Below are positions 15,066 through 24,800 of a stretch of 29,165 nucleotides of DNA, piece after piece (the stretch's first letter is position 1; every line of letters starts with the position of its first letter). The notes below the pieces were generated by a model that saw only the letters and a list, made by a program, of their open reading frames with translations, ran no database searches and was not told the origin of the DNA. Origin of the DNA: CAYUAG01 sp046483025. GTDB lineage: Bacteria; Zhuqueibacterota; QNDG01; CAYUAG01. The stretch covers positions 1 to 29,165 of the forward strand of contig JAWODZ010000176.1 of NCBI GenBank assembly GCA_046483025.1, read 5' to 3'. Made by a program: the position numbers and the translations under genes.

Positions 15066-15413
15066 TTATTTTTTATTCAATTTGATTAAAATTACATACC
15101 CCAATCCGCATCCAATAAAATAATAAGGAAAATCATACCAGGAAAAAGAATGTCCGATTAAAGTTCTACCCCAAAAAGTTGACCGAATATTTTCCAAGAA
15201 TGGATAATGGAAGAGCTGTAAAAATTCAAGACCACAGGTAATAAACAGTACTGACAGTACTATATTAATTGTTGAAACCTTTGGCACTAATAATGCAATA
15301 ATCAAACACCAGAATACCTCATACAATAAACCTCCAAAATAAAAATTAAACCACCTATGAAAAGGTCCTATATAGAATTTTGAAAAAAATCCCAGGGGAA
15401 TCACTATTAACAA
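15066..15413 (-). CDS. DUF2809 family membrane protein
   Basis: At least 115 residues with three to four membrane segments and the DUF2809 pattern: FHRWFNFYFGGLLYEVFWCLI, then GLEFLQLFHYPFLENIR, then a GxxLIGHSFSWYDFPYYFIGCGLGY ending. The function is unknown. The coordinates give the first conventional start (TTG at 15413), but the frame stays open upstream and reads RKKILIVLLIVIPLG, which completes the first transmembrane helix. The upstream limit is a TGA at 15456-15458. A GAGGT there sits just before an ATT codon (15452-15450) and an ATC codon, so translation probably begins at one of these rare starts. The gene lies in the thiD-queH-AAMDC run. Confidence 0.8.
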   Translation of the reverse strand: MLIVIPLGFFSKFYIGPFHRWFNFYFGGLLYEVFWCLIIALLVPKVSTINIVLSVLFITCGLEFLQLFHYPFLENIRSTFWGRTLIGHSFSWYDFPYYFIGCGLGYVILIKLNKK

Positions 15414-15539
15414 TACAATGAGAATCTTTTTACGGAATCTGGTGATAGAAATACCTCAGATAAAATAATAAATAATAACCCGGATAAAATCAGCCATACA
15501 CTGAGAAAAAAGCATCCCCAAATTTTCCGTTGTTTTCAT
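15407..15539 (-). pseudogene. Small single-pass membrane ORF with an apparent one-base frameshift
   Basis: ATG at 15539 has GAGG nine bases upstream. As printed it reads only 27 codons. If one A of the AAAA run right after ATG AA is dropped, the frame becomes MKQRKIWGCFFLSVWLILSG, then LLFIILSEVFLSPDSVKRFSLYC and a TAA at 15409-15407: a positively charged start, one clean transmembrane helix and a short polar tail (43 residues). It fits the gap between the AAMDC gene and DUF2809 and would overlap the latter. It could be a sequencing error in a homopolymer, a decayed gene, or chance. Confidence 0.3.
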
Positions 15540-15560
15540 AATTTTACACCTCATAATCTC

Positions 15561-15905
15561 TTAACAGGTTAAATGAAAAGCACCAATAGCTTTATCAGTA
15601 TCTTCTTTTTTTTTATTATATATTTCTACAGCTTTACCTGATGATTTAATATAATATTCAATCTCCTTATGTTTTAAATAATTTTTTACATCTGGAGATA
15701 CTTTCATTAAGGCAAACTTCCCTGTACCGATAACTACTATTTGCGGATTCTCTCTCTCAATTGTATTCTGAATATCCTCAATGTTCAGATAATGTACGGA
15801 TTTTCGCCACCACTTTTCAATGACCTTATCCGGACAAATAATCACATCATTTGTGTAGATTCTTCCATTGATAACAATTTTCCCGAAACTATATTTTTCA
15901 ATCAT
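15561..15905 (-). CDS. AAMDC / Mth938-like domain protein (DUF498)
   Basis: A 114-residue single-domain protein. Family marks are SFGKIVINGRIYTNDVIICPD at the start, KWWRKSVHYLNIEDI, the central PQIVVIGTGKFALMKVSPDV, and a C-terminal AVEIYNKKKEDTDKAIGAFHLTC. Members are small cytoplasmic proteins of the Mth938 fold with no settled enzymatic role; human AAMDC is linked to adipogenesis, and in bacteria they often sit beside respiratory or metabolic genes. The ATG overlaps the queH stop by 4 bases (ATGA), so translation is coupled to queH. Confidence 0.9.
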   Translation of the reverse strand: MIEKYSFGKIVINGRIYTNDVIICPDKVIEKWWRKSVHYLNIEDIQNTIERENPQIVVIGTGKFALMKVSPDVKNYLKHKEIEYYIKSSGKAVEIYNKKKEDTDKAIGAFHLTC

Positions 15906-16456
15906 ACTGTACTATCTCTTTTGCTGTATATACATCCACAATAATTCTGACGATACAATCCTTCCTGTTTGCTGAACTGACAACTTTTTTTAAATCCGTC
16001 CTTCTTTTTAAAATTAGATTCCAGATAGTTTATCTTCATCTCTTTTTGTATGGTAAAACCTAATCTATTGATAACCTCAGCTTTCTTTAAAGGACTTACC
16101 GTTAAAGTTGTGGCAAAAAGATCAAGGCCTCTCTGTTTAGCAGTCTCAGCAGTCTTTTGTAATCGAAACCTGTAACACTTCACACATCTCTTCCCGCCCT
16201 CTTTACATTGTTCTAAATCACGAACTGCCTCAAACCATCTTTCTTTATCATAAGAAGCTACTATAAGTTCAAAATTCCAATTATCGGCTATTTTTTTTAC
16301 ACTGCTTAATCTACGATTATATTCTCTCATCGGATGAATATTGGGGTTATAAAAAAACACTGTAACTTCATAATATGAAGACAGTACTTTATAAGGATAG
16401 GTAAGACAGGGAGCACAACATGCATGTAAAAATATTTTTGGCTTATGAATATCCAT
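15902..16456 (-). CDS. queH: Epoxyqueuosine reductase QueH
   Basis: About 184 residues with the full QueH (DUF208) signature: LHACCAPC at the N-terminus, FFYNPNIHPMREYNRR, then GGKRCVKCYRFRL, the FATTLTVSP loop, FKKKDGFKKS, and LYRQNYCGCIYS. The CC...C and CxxC/CGC cysteines bind the iron-sulfur cluster and nearby metal in characterised members. QueH carries out the last step of queuosine synthesis, reducing epoxyqueuosine in tRNA, and replaces the cobalamin-dependent QueG. I start it at ATG 16456, 4 bp after the thiD stop; a TTG at 16480 would add 8 residues but has no ribosome site. The ferredoxin gene nearby (17454) could supply electrons, but that is inference. No other queuosine genes are in the window. 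Confidence 0.93.
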   Translation of the reverse strand: MDIHKPKIFLHACCAPCLTYPYKVLSSYYEVTVFFYNPNIHPMREYNRRLSSVKKIADNWNFELIVASYDKERWFEAVRDLEQCKEGGKRCVKCYRFRLQKTAETAKQRGLDLFATTLTVSPLKKAEVINRLGFTIQKEMKINYLESNFKKKDGFKKSCQFSKQEGLYRQNYCGCIYSKRDSTV

Positions 16457-16460
16457 TACC

Positions 16461-17249
16461 TTATTTATCAACTTGTACAAAATGATTTAATGGACCATGC
16501 CCCTTACCCAGGTTAAATGATTGCTTGATTGCTCTGTAAAGATATCCTTTTGAAATACGTATTGATTCTTTCAAAGAGTTACCTTTTACTAGATTTGCTG
16601 TAATTGCAGCAGAAAAAGTACAGCCTGTTCCATGCGTATTTATGGAATCAATCCGCTTTCCTTTAAAATAGGTAAATCCTTGTCCATCAAAAAGAACATC
16701 AACTGGTTCACCCTTTAGATGCCCTCCTGTAATAAGGACAGATTTACACCCTAGGTTATAAATTTTCTCTGCAGCTTTTTTAGCATCATCAGGACTCTCA
16801 ATTATCATTTGAGAAAGCACTTCAGCTTCAGGAACATTAGGTGTGACCAGAGTTGATTGAGAGATTAATTCTCTTTTTAAAATACCAACACTGTTGCTTG
16901 TTAAAAGAGTTTCTCCACCTTTGGCGTGCATTACCGGGTCAACGACTAATACAGGTATGTTATTTTCATTTATTTTTCGAGCTACTGTTATCACAGTATC
17001 TCTGTCATAGAGCATTCCAATCTTTATACCTTCAATCTTAAAATCTGATAAGACTGACTCAATTTGAAGGCTTATAAATTCTCCGGATAAGCTAACTATA
17101 CCATTTACTCTTAATGAATTCTGTGCTGTAACTGAGGTTATAGCACTCATTCCATATACACCAAAGGCAAAAAATGTCTTTAAATCTGCCTGAATACCAC
17201 CTCCCCCGCTTGAATCCGAACCGGCGATTGTCAAAACACATTTTACCAT
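16461..17249 (-). CDS. thiD: Hydroxymethylpyrimidine (phosphate) kinase ThiD
   Basis: A 262-residue ribokinase-family enzyme that phosphorylates HMP and HMP-phosphate in thiamine synthesis or salvage. It shows the ThiD starting block LTIAGSDSSGGGGIQADLKTF, then GVYGMSAITSVTAQNS, the middle VVDPVMHAKGGETLL, and the catalytic HGTGCTFSAAITANL. Length is typical (~260-270). ATG follows GGAG. No TPP riboswitch is recognisable upstream; the spacer is taken up by a 145-bp inverted-repeat element. It leads the thiD-queH-AAMDC run. Confidence 0.95.
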   Translation of the reverse strand: MVKCVLTIAGSDSSGGGGIQADLKTFFAFGVYGMSAITSVTAQNSLRVNGIVSLSGEFISLQIESVLSDFKIEGIKIGMLYDRDTVITVARKINENNIPVLVVDPVMHAKGGETLLTSNSVGILKRELISQSTLVTPNVPEAEVLSQMIIESPDDAKKAAEKIYNLGCKSVLITGGHLKGEPVDVLFDGQGFTYFKGKRIDSINTHGTGCTFSAAITANLVKGNSLKESIRISKGYLYRAIKQSFNLGKGHGPLNHFVQVDK

Positions 17250-17271
17250 ATTACTCCAATTAGAAACAAAA

Positions 17272-17416
17272 AGGGTTGTTTAAAAAAATAAAAAATTAAA
17301 ACCACAATCCAATAATAATCAAAAAGGGCAGAAAAACAAATTATTTTGTAATCCTGCTTAAAATTTCTATTTTATCGATTAGTACTATAGTTTTAATTCT
17401 TTTTCTAAACAACCCC
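17272..17416. mobile_element. MITE-like element, 145 bp, with terminal inverted repeats and 6-bp target duplication
   Basis: GGGTTGTTTA at 17273-17282 is the exact reverse complement of TAAACAACCC at 17406-17415. The match continues inward with gaps (A-rich, then AATTAAAAC against GTTTTAATT), so the arms are about 25-30 bp. ACAAAA occurs directly outside both ends (17266-17271 and 17417-17422), as a target duplication would. Inside lies a second hairpin (GCAG ... CTGC enclosing ACAAA/TTTGT). It has no coding capacity. It sits between thiD and the ferredoxin gene, so it forms the leader of thiD. A large RNA hairpin or terminator is the alternative reading. Confidence 0.55.
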
Positions 17417-17453
17417 ACAAAATCAATTTTACAAGGAAAATTAAATAAAATCC

Positions 17454-17627
17454 TTAAGCTTCAATAATAGCATCTGTAGGACATACTTCAACACAAGATC
17501 CACAATCAGTACATTTCTCTGCATCGATTACAAAAATTTCATCGCCTTCAGAGATGGCCTCTTCAGGACATTCATCAATACAAGCACCACACATAATACA
17601 TTCTTCAGTAATTTTGTGAGCCAACAT
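17454..17627 (-). CDS. 2[4Fe-4S] ferredoxin
   Basis: A 57-residue clostridial-type ferredoxin with two CxxCxxCxxxCP cluster motifs: CIMCGACIDECP (10-21) and CTDCGSCVEVCP (39-50), joined by a short acidic loop. It is a soluble low-potential electron carrier. The ATG at 17627 lies only two bases from GGAGG. The next codon is TTG, which would give the usual family beginning (M)AHKIT with better spacing, so TTG at 17624 may be the true start. It has its own near-consensus promoter and is a single-gene unit between the outer-membrane protein and the thiD run. The electron partner is unknown; QueH and other reductases are candidates. Confidence 0.93.
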   Translation of the reverse strand: MLAHKITEECIMCGACIDECPEEAISEGDEIFVIDAEKCTDCGSCVEVCPTDAIIEA

Positions 17628-17669
17628 AACCTCCTTAATTAAATTCCTATCTATTAATTAAAACAAAAA

Positions 17670-17698
17670 AATATAATTATTATTACTTAAAAAGTCAA
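17670..17698 (-). promoter_or_regulatory. Sigma-70-type promoter of the ferredoxin gene
   Basis: On the minus strand TTGACT (17698-17693), 17 bases, then TATATT (17675-17670), the same -10 and spacing as the promoter at 6169. The leader would be about 35 nt. The -35 box lies 5 bases after the stop codon of the upstream outer-membrane protein gene. Confidence 0.65.
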
Positions 17699-17702
17699 TA
17701 GA

Positions 17703-18824
17703 TTAAAATTCATATTTTAAAATTGCTGAAAATTCAAATCCATTAGCTCCTGCTCCACCCACTTTTCCAATTAAATACTTAAGCCGTATATCCCACTTCA
17801 TATATTTACTAACTTCATATATAAAACCCAATCCTCCCCCAAATAAATAATCATTAGTAGTTAACACCTCACTTTTACCATAATATCGAGAATTAGCTAA
17901 TAATAACATTTCTCCTTGAGTAAATTCCATCGGTTTCAATACCATATCAACCTCAAACTGAAATTTATGGTCTGAATCCAGGTAATCTAATCTAAAATTT
18001 CTCATTTCTTTGCTTTTACTCCTCTGGCGATATTGTAAAAATAACCAAAGATATTTATCATCAAATCTATAATAATAACCTGCAGTAAGAGATGTTTTAC
18101 CTCCTGCGCGGTATAAAAGACTGTCCTCAAGCATATCACTAAAATAATAGGTATAAAAACAATCAAACATTAATTTCATATCATCATTTAAAGAAAAATC
18201 CAGTCCCATATTAATAGAAGCAAAATCCCCGGGTTTATAGTTTATCTCCCACGGTTCATTGTTATCACCAATATCATATTCTACCGGAGTATAGGAAGAA
18301 TTATATAAATATTGTCCTCCCATACCAAACACTATATTATCAGTTACAGGAACAGAATACACTAAACCAGTACGAAAAGAAAAACCCTGACCATAATTAG
18401 GTAAATAAAATCTATAAATATTCTTGGTTAATCCTTCAGTTACTACTCTAAATTCATTTTCATCAAGACGAGTTTTTCCGGTAGGAACTGCCATTCCGAC
18501 ATTTAGTATTAATCTTTCATCAGAAAGTAGCCAGCTTGTATTAACCCAGGTATCGGATAGACCAAAAACCTTATAGTCCCCAAACCACCAGGAAACTGCG
18601 GGCCTACTTGCTATTGAAAATGTTAAACGATCATTAACAGGATAAATATATGTAAAGGGCAATGAAATTTGCGTAACTGCAGGAGCGGTTTCTCTCTTCC
18701 ATATCTGAAAACTTGATCCTATTGAAACAAATTTTCTACGCTGTATGGGGAGGACTTCATCCTGGGCAAATAACTGGCCACAAAATATCAATACTATAAT
18801 TATCACTAAAATTTTATATCTCAT
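17703..18824 (-). CDS. Outer-membrane beta-barrel protein, unknown family
   Basis: A 373-residue protein with a clear signal peptide (MRYKILVIIIVLIFCGQLFAQ, cleavage near residue 20). The rest is alternating polar/hydrophobic strands rich in Tyr, Phe and Gly, for example NVGMAVPTGKT, FSFRTGLVYSVPV, YLFGGGLGFIYEV. It ends in ILKYEF with the C-terminal aromatic residue that guides barrel insertion. The GxAVPTGKT strand recalls the MetA-pathway/transporter barrel superfamily, but I would not name it. It is the last gene of the CsgG-giant protein cluster, 31 bp after the giant gene, with GGAG before its ATG. A role as the anchor or assembly partner of the giant protein, like PorV/PorP-type partners of T9SS cargo, is inference. 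Confidence 0.82.
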   Translation of the reverse strand: MRYKILVIIIVLIFCGQLFAQDEVLPIQRRKFVSIGSSFQIWKRETAPAVTQISLPFTYIYPVNDRLTFSIASRPAVSWWFGDYKVFGLSDTWVNTSWLLSDERLILNVGMAVPTGKTRLDENEFRVVTEGLTKNIYRFYLPNYGQGFSFRTGLVYSVPVTDNIVFGMGGQYLYNSSYTPVEYDIGDNNEPWEINYKPGDFASINMGLDFSLNDDMKLMFDCFYTYYFSDMLEDSLLYRAGGKTSLTAGYYYRFDDKYLWLFLQYRQRSKSKEMRNFRLDYLDSDHKFQFEVDMVLKPMEFTQGEMLLLANSRYYGKSEVLTTNDYLFGGGLGFIYEVSKYMKWDIRLKYLIGKVGGAGANGFEFSAILKYEF

Positions 18825-18855
18825 AGATATTCTCCATAACTATCTTTAACTGGCA

Positions 18856-21800
18856 TTATTTTATAAAGACCATTTTTCGGACCTTCAACCTCTTTGGCGT
18901 TTTTAATCTATAAATATACACACCACTGGCTACATTTAATCCTGCCGAGTCTTTTCCATTCCATTCCACAGCATGCACACCACTTTTTTGGTGTTTATTG
19001 ACTAATTCACGTATTCTCTGTCCTAATGAATTAAATATAACAATGTTAACCTTACTATTCTCCGGTAATCCGTATTTGATCACAGTATTATTATTAAATG
19101 GATTGGGGTAGTTTTGGTAAAGCTCAAATTTTACCGGTACAAGCGGGATGTCATCATTATTATTGGTTATAAACTCCTCTGTACCTACAACCAGTTTATA
19201 ATTATGTAATTCTCCGTCTTCAGCCTTATCAGTTATCTCCCAGGAATTATCTTCTAATATATTTTTGGCAACCCCTCTTTTAAGATCAAATATATATGCT
19301 TCCCAATCTTTTGGTAAAGTATTATTAAGTATAAAACGTAAACTGTAGGTTTTACTATCAGTACAATTTTCTACCACAAAATCCCAAATATATCCTTCTT
19401 CACCCACTTTTTGATATTCTGAACAATAATGACCATTATACTGATCCCAGTCATTATGATAAAAATACAAAGCAAGATTCTTACTGATGGGAGGAGGTTC
19501 AGGCTGATCATATCTATCCCATGCATTATCAGCATCAACTTTTACTCCTGCGTAATTATAGATATCCTTAGTCTCATCTGATCTAGCTTCTATTTTGAAC
19601 ACCCATTCTTCAGATGTTAGATCCAAGGTGGAATGTATTTTTTTCAATTTTTTCTTAGCCTGTTTAGTACTGGATTTCTTGGGAGGAATAATCAAGACTT
19701 GCTTACTGTTACTCTGATTACAGAAAAAATATCCTTTCCAAGGTTCTAATACTGTAATATTCTCCGGAGGAATATACTGCTCACCATCCCAATAATAGGG
19801 ACCTTTAATTGATGAAGAGGATATACTGCAATCTTTCCAGTCAACAGGAAAATTAAACGGTACGCCGATCATATTCCACCCATATTCAAATCCTGTAGTA
19901 TCAACAGATGATGAATCCAAACTTATTTCATAATTTGTACTACTGGTAACAGAATTACCAGCACCAATATCAAATGTTTGCTCCAGATTAGTTTGAATCC
20001 AATAAGCTTCACCGGCATAAAAATAAAAATCAGGAGGAACACATAATCTATACCTTCCCTCTCTATATGCATATACCTTCCACTTATATTCACTGTAAGC
20101 GCCCAGATCATCTACTAATATGCTGTCTACCCCTTTATTATCTAAATCAAAAGGAATAGAGAACATTTTCCATTCTCTGTGTGGGATGATAAAAGGTACT
20201 TTTAAACCAGAATGGTGGACAGATAATACTTCCGGATTATCTTCTGGATCTAATCTCGGACTGGTTAATGTCTCTTGATTGGTGGTGATACTTATATAAT
20301 ATTCCAATCCGGTACGTTTAACATCTTCTGCAGGAACAGTACAGGTATATGTTACACCACTCATAAAAGATGCAGTAACACTTGTATAGGAAGTATCTCC
20401 TGCAGCTCTGTAATAAAAACGAACAGTCTCAACATTTAATCCACTTGAAACTGTAATATCTACATCAAGTGGTTTATTATATTCAGGTTGAACAGGATCA
20501 GTAGATTCAACTGTAATATCAAATTCTTCTCTGAAATCACCCATAGAAAGTTCCAGTTGAGTTCTGAAAATACTTGAAATTCTCACCTCATCAATAGTTC
20601 CCTTAAAATACCCTGAATAAGTTCCCCCTGCTTGCTGATAAGCTCCTATAAGAAGAGATTCTGTGTCTAAATTAGCGGGTGGTTCACTCCAACCGACTTT
20701 TCCACTTAATTCTCCATCAATAAATACACTCCCTTCTCCAGTAAAACGATTGTAGGAGACAGCAACATGATGCCAGGCATTATCACATACATTTTGGCCA
20801 AAAGTACCTAAGCCATGTATTGCAATCTTCCCCTTACTGTTTAAATATATCCAATAATTGATGTCACTATTACCTGTCTGTACTCCTCTGGAAATCAAGG
20901 TTTGGGATATTGTATCAGTCTTAAAAAAACACTCAATAGTAAAATTATCTTTATTAAAATCAAATGCAAGTGTTTCATCATAAGGTACTTCAATCCGGCT
21001 CGATCTTCCATTAAATACAACCCCATTATTAAAATACGCTTTCCCAATACTTCCGTTTTTCAAGGAGCCATTATTTCCATTTCCGGAATTATCTTCAATT
21101 ATATTATTTTGTACAACTCTGTTCAAAGGATATAATAACACTGTATGAACATCAGATACATAAGGTGATACACTCAAAGTAGTGGAACTACTGCCTTCTA
21201 TAGAAAGATTTATTTGCTCATTTTGAGGATCATTACTAGTAACTAACCAGGTATCACTAACTTCATCGGTCATGGGTGTATAAACCACAGGTATTTTCAT
21301 ATAACTTCTACCCAGCAAGGTTGTATCGAAACTGTCATCGTGAGAGACAGAATCTGGCAAACTGAATTCCTCTTCTGTACCGATAATAATACTAGTGCTC
21401 AAAAATTCATCTCCTTCATTGGCAATCCATAAATCAAGACTTTTGGATGCACCGGATCTTATCGGAGGAAATTGTATCTGCTGAGGAGATACAACTAATT
21501 CTCGCGGGGTAAGATTATACTCCCAGGTATGTCGGTTAACATTTGAAAATCTTATCTCATCAATAATTCCAGAAAAATAACTTGTTGAACCTTCCGGCTC
21601 ACTTCCAAATCTAATAGATCCCATATCTGTAAAATCTATCTGGTTCTTTAACTTTTTTCTGTCCATACATTTATTATTAAGATGTAACCATAGAGAATCT
21701 CCATCACAGCTCAGAGCACAATGATACCATTGCCGGGTGATGAAAAAATTTAAATTATCTGTTTTTAATTGATGTAACTCATTATTTGAATCATATAATT

Positions 21801-24800
21801 CAGCCACCAATCCAATATCCCAGTGGTAAAAGATTTTTATATTATCATTATCCCCTTCACCTGCATTCATCAATATATCAATATTATCAGGTATTGCATC
21901 CATATTAAACCAAAACTCAATAGTAAATGTTGAATTCTCTACTGTCTGATAAGGAACATCTGTAATCCTCACTTCACTGTTTAAACTGGTGAATTGTATT
22001 GCTTTTCCAAACCTGCCTGATTCTGTCCAGCTAATATTATCTAATGCAGCAGACCCCCCATGTCCGGAAGAATCAGTTGCTTGTGCTCCTGACCCCTCTT
22101 CAAAATGATACAGAGCTGCGGTAAACAAATCAGTTTCATAAAAATCAGTAAACCTGGTGTTAAATCCTTCCCCGGTAAGACTTATTGTAAAATTCTCGTT
22201 TAAATAAGTTGGATCATTCGAGACAAAAGAAAGTTCTTCAGTAAAACTACCTGAAGCTGAAGGAGTAAATGTTAAGGTCAAGACCTCACTCTGCATTTCA
22301 CTGGATTCTCCATAAGGAGCAACTTTTAGAGTGCCTGCAGGAACAGAAAAATAGTCAAGACTTTCGATATCAACAGGCCACATTCTCAGTGTATCTTCCA
22401 TACTGCCATTATTAATCTGGTATTGTATACTACGCTGTTCTCCTGTTAATACTTTTCCGAAATCTATTTCATCAGAACTGACAACAATACTGGCACTTCG
22501 AACACTGAATTCCCAGGGTAATCTGGGGACAGATGATAATCTCACCTCATCTATATAACCATGAAAACAATTATTACCTTTCCAATCCCCTCCAACAAGA
22601 ACTGAGAGCGTATCAATGGATTTAGTATGAGATATTAATTCTCCATTTACAGAAGTACTACTACTGATACTTCCATCCACATAAAGACATAAAAGAGAAT
22701 CACTATACAATACCAAAGCCAGGTGATACCATTTCTCGCTTTCAAGTGGTTTATTACTAAGCACTTCAAATTTTTGTTTATTTTTATTATAAATATTACC
22801 AACTACTCTGTCATCTTCATCAATAAATAAACCAAATTGTTTGTTATCATCTACTCCTCTTTTTATTAAAACCTGTTTTCCTACTGTAATGGGATCAAGA
22901 TAAAACCAGCCTTCAACTGTTAATCCTCCCCATCTGGAATAGAGTAAATGCCCTCCTACAGTATCCATAACACAGAAATCATCATTTCCATCAAGATAAA
23001 TAGCTTTATCAAATCGTGCTTTAGCTGTTCCCGGCTGTAATCCGTTCCAGATCCCATCCATCCCATTCCCGGATGAATCCGGAATTCTCATTCTTCCGGT
23101 CGGACCTGAAGGGTAGTTAAAATGCCAAAGACCCAGGGTAAATGGATCCGATGTATATGGACCCAATTGGGGTGAGTTGACAGACTTTCCCTGGAACCTT
23201 ACACTTTTCTCCGGAAAGGTAGGATCATTGGATTCAATAGTAATGGTGGAATTAAAATCACCATATCCCTTAGCTGTATAGGTAGCCCAAAATCCCCCTT
23301 TTTCCCCAGCCCCGAGCAGTATAGGTGCAGACTCAGAAATCTGAGGTGAAAAATCAATTTGAGAAGAAGAGGAATAAACATCAGTAATTTCAAGTTCCTC
23401 TCCTCCCTGATTGTTAAGATAAACAGGAATACTTCGTTTTCTTTTATATAATATATCTCCGAAAAACAATGTATCTTCTTTTATATAGATGCTTGATCTA
23501 CTCACATTAAATTCCCAGGGCTCCCGATCTACTGTTGATACTCTTACCTCATCAATTAATCCTTCAAAAGGAGCTGCCCCGGTTGTTGCAGCTCCAACTG
23601 ACAAGGGAGCAACGTCCTGATTGATTAGATCCTCCTGGACCAGCTTACTGTCTTTTTGTATACTGTTTAGATATATCTTGAGTGAATCACGATTCCAGGT
23701 AAAGGCAACATGATACCATTGATTGACTGTGAGATCATCCAGAGAGCCGGTAGCAACTTCATTATCAGAAGAAGCATGATACACTCTCCCCACAATCCCA
23801 TTTTCCGGATCCAAAAATAATTCGAACTGTCGATTGGGATGATTACCCCGTAAGGCCAACATGGCATAATCCTGGGGAATGGCAACCATATTGAACCATA
23901 ACTCCACAGTAAAGCAGTTATCTGTAAAATTTAAATCCTCATGATAGGGAAATTCCACATGAGCCGGATTATTCTTACCGCCAAATTGATAACAATTATT
24001 AAACTTACCGTTCCCGGAAGAGGTAATATTTGTCCAGGTTCCGTCTAGATAATTTGATGAATAATCTTTAGCAGTGCCCCCACTCAGCTCATTGAAGTGC
24101 CATAATCCAGCAGTAAACACATCTGACAGATATGCTGCTTTTGCAATAGGATATCCTCTTTGATAAGAAAAAGAAATTTCAATGTCCTCATTAACAGGGT
24201 CGTTAGAAAGTAAATGTATAATTTTATTATATTGTTCACCCTGAGGCAGCTGCTCGCTGGGGATGAATTCTATAGAAACTTTTTTTCTTAATCCGGGGGG
24301 AATTTTAAACTCAGAGGGTGAAAAAATAAAAAGTGAATCATTTCCGGAAACACTGAAACTTCCTTTTAATAAAGTGCTGCCGTTATTTTCAATCCATAAA
24401 ATCCTGGTTCTTTTCTCTCCTACCGGTACCATACCAAATTCAATATTGGTTAAAGAAAGAGAAATTTCCGGCTGTACCAAGCTTTTCACTATATACAAAC
24501 CATCTTCTTTATCAGCAACACATAATTTATCTCCTGAATTATCAATCCGGTGAGCAGTTGCATCCGTCCAAAAATTCCCAGTCTTTAACAAAGTATCAGG
24601 AAGAGAAAGATCAAAACTTCTTATACCTTTTTTTGCATCGGTTATATAGATTGTTTTTTTATTGATTAAAATATCTGTACATTTTCCGGTTGTTGATGCA
24701 AATTTTGAAAAAGAATCATCTGAAAGATCCCAATAATACAAACCGTGCCTGCCATTAGCTATAAACACACTATCCCCTGCAGCATCTACTCCCAGGGGTT

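Noticed and set aside
17250..17453. TPP riboswitch upstream of thiD
   Set aside because: The conserved CTGAGA and ACCTGAT-type elements are absent; the structure present is an inverted-repeat element with target duplication.
19923..20111. Short frames inside the giant gene
   Set aside because: They are antisense or out-of-frame shadows of a long, well-supported coding sequence.
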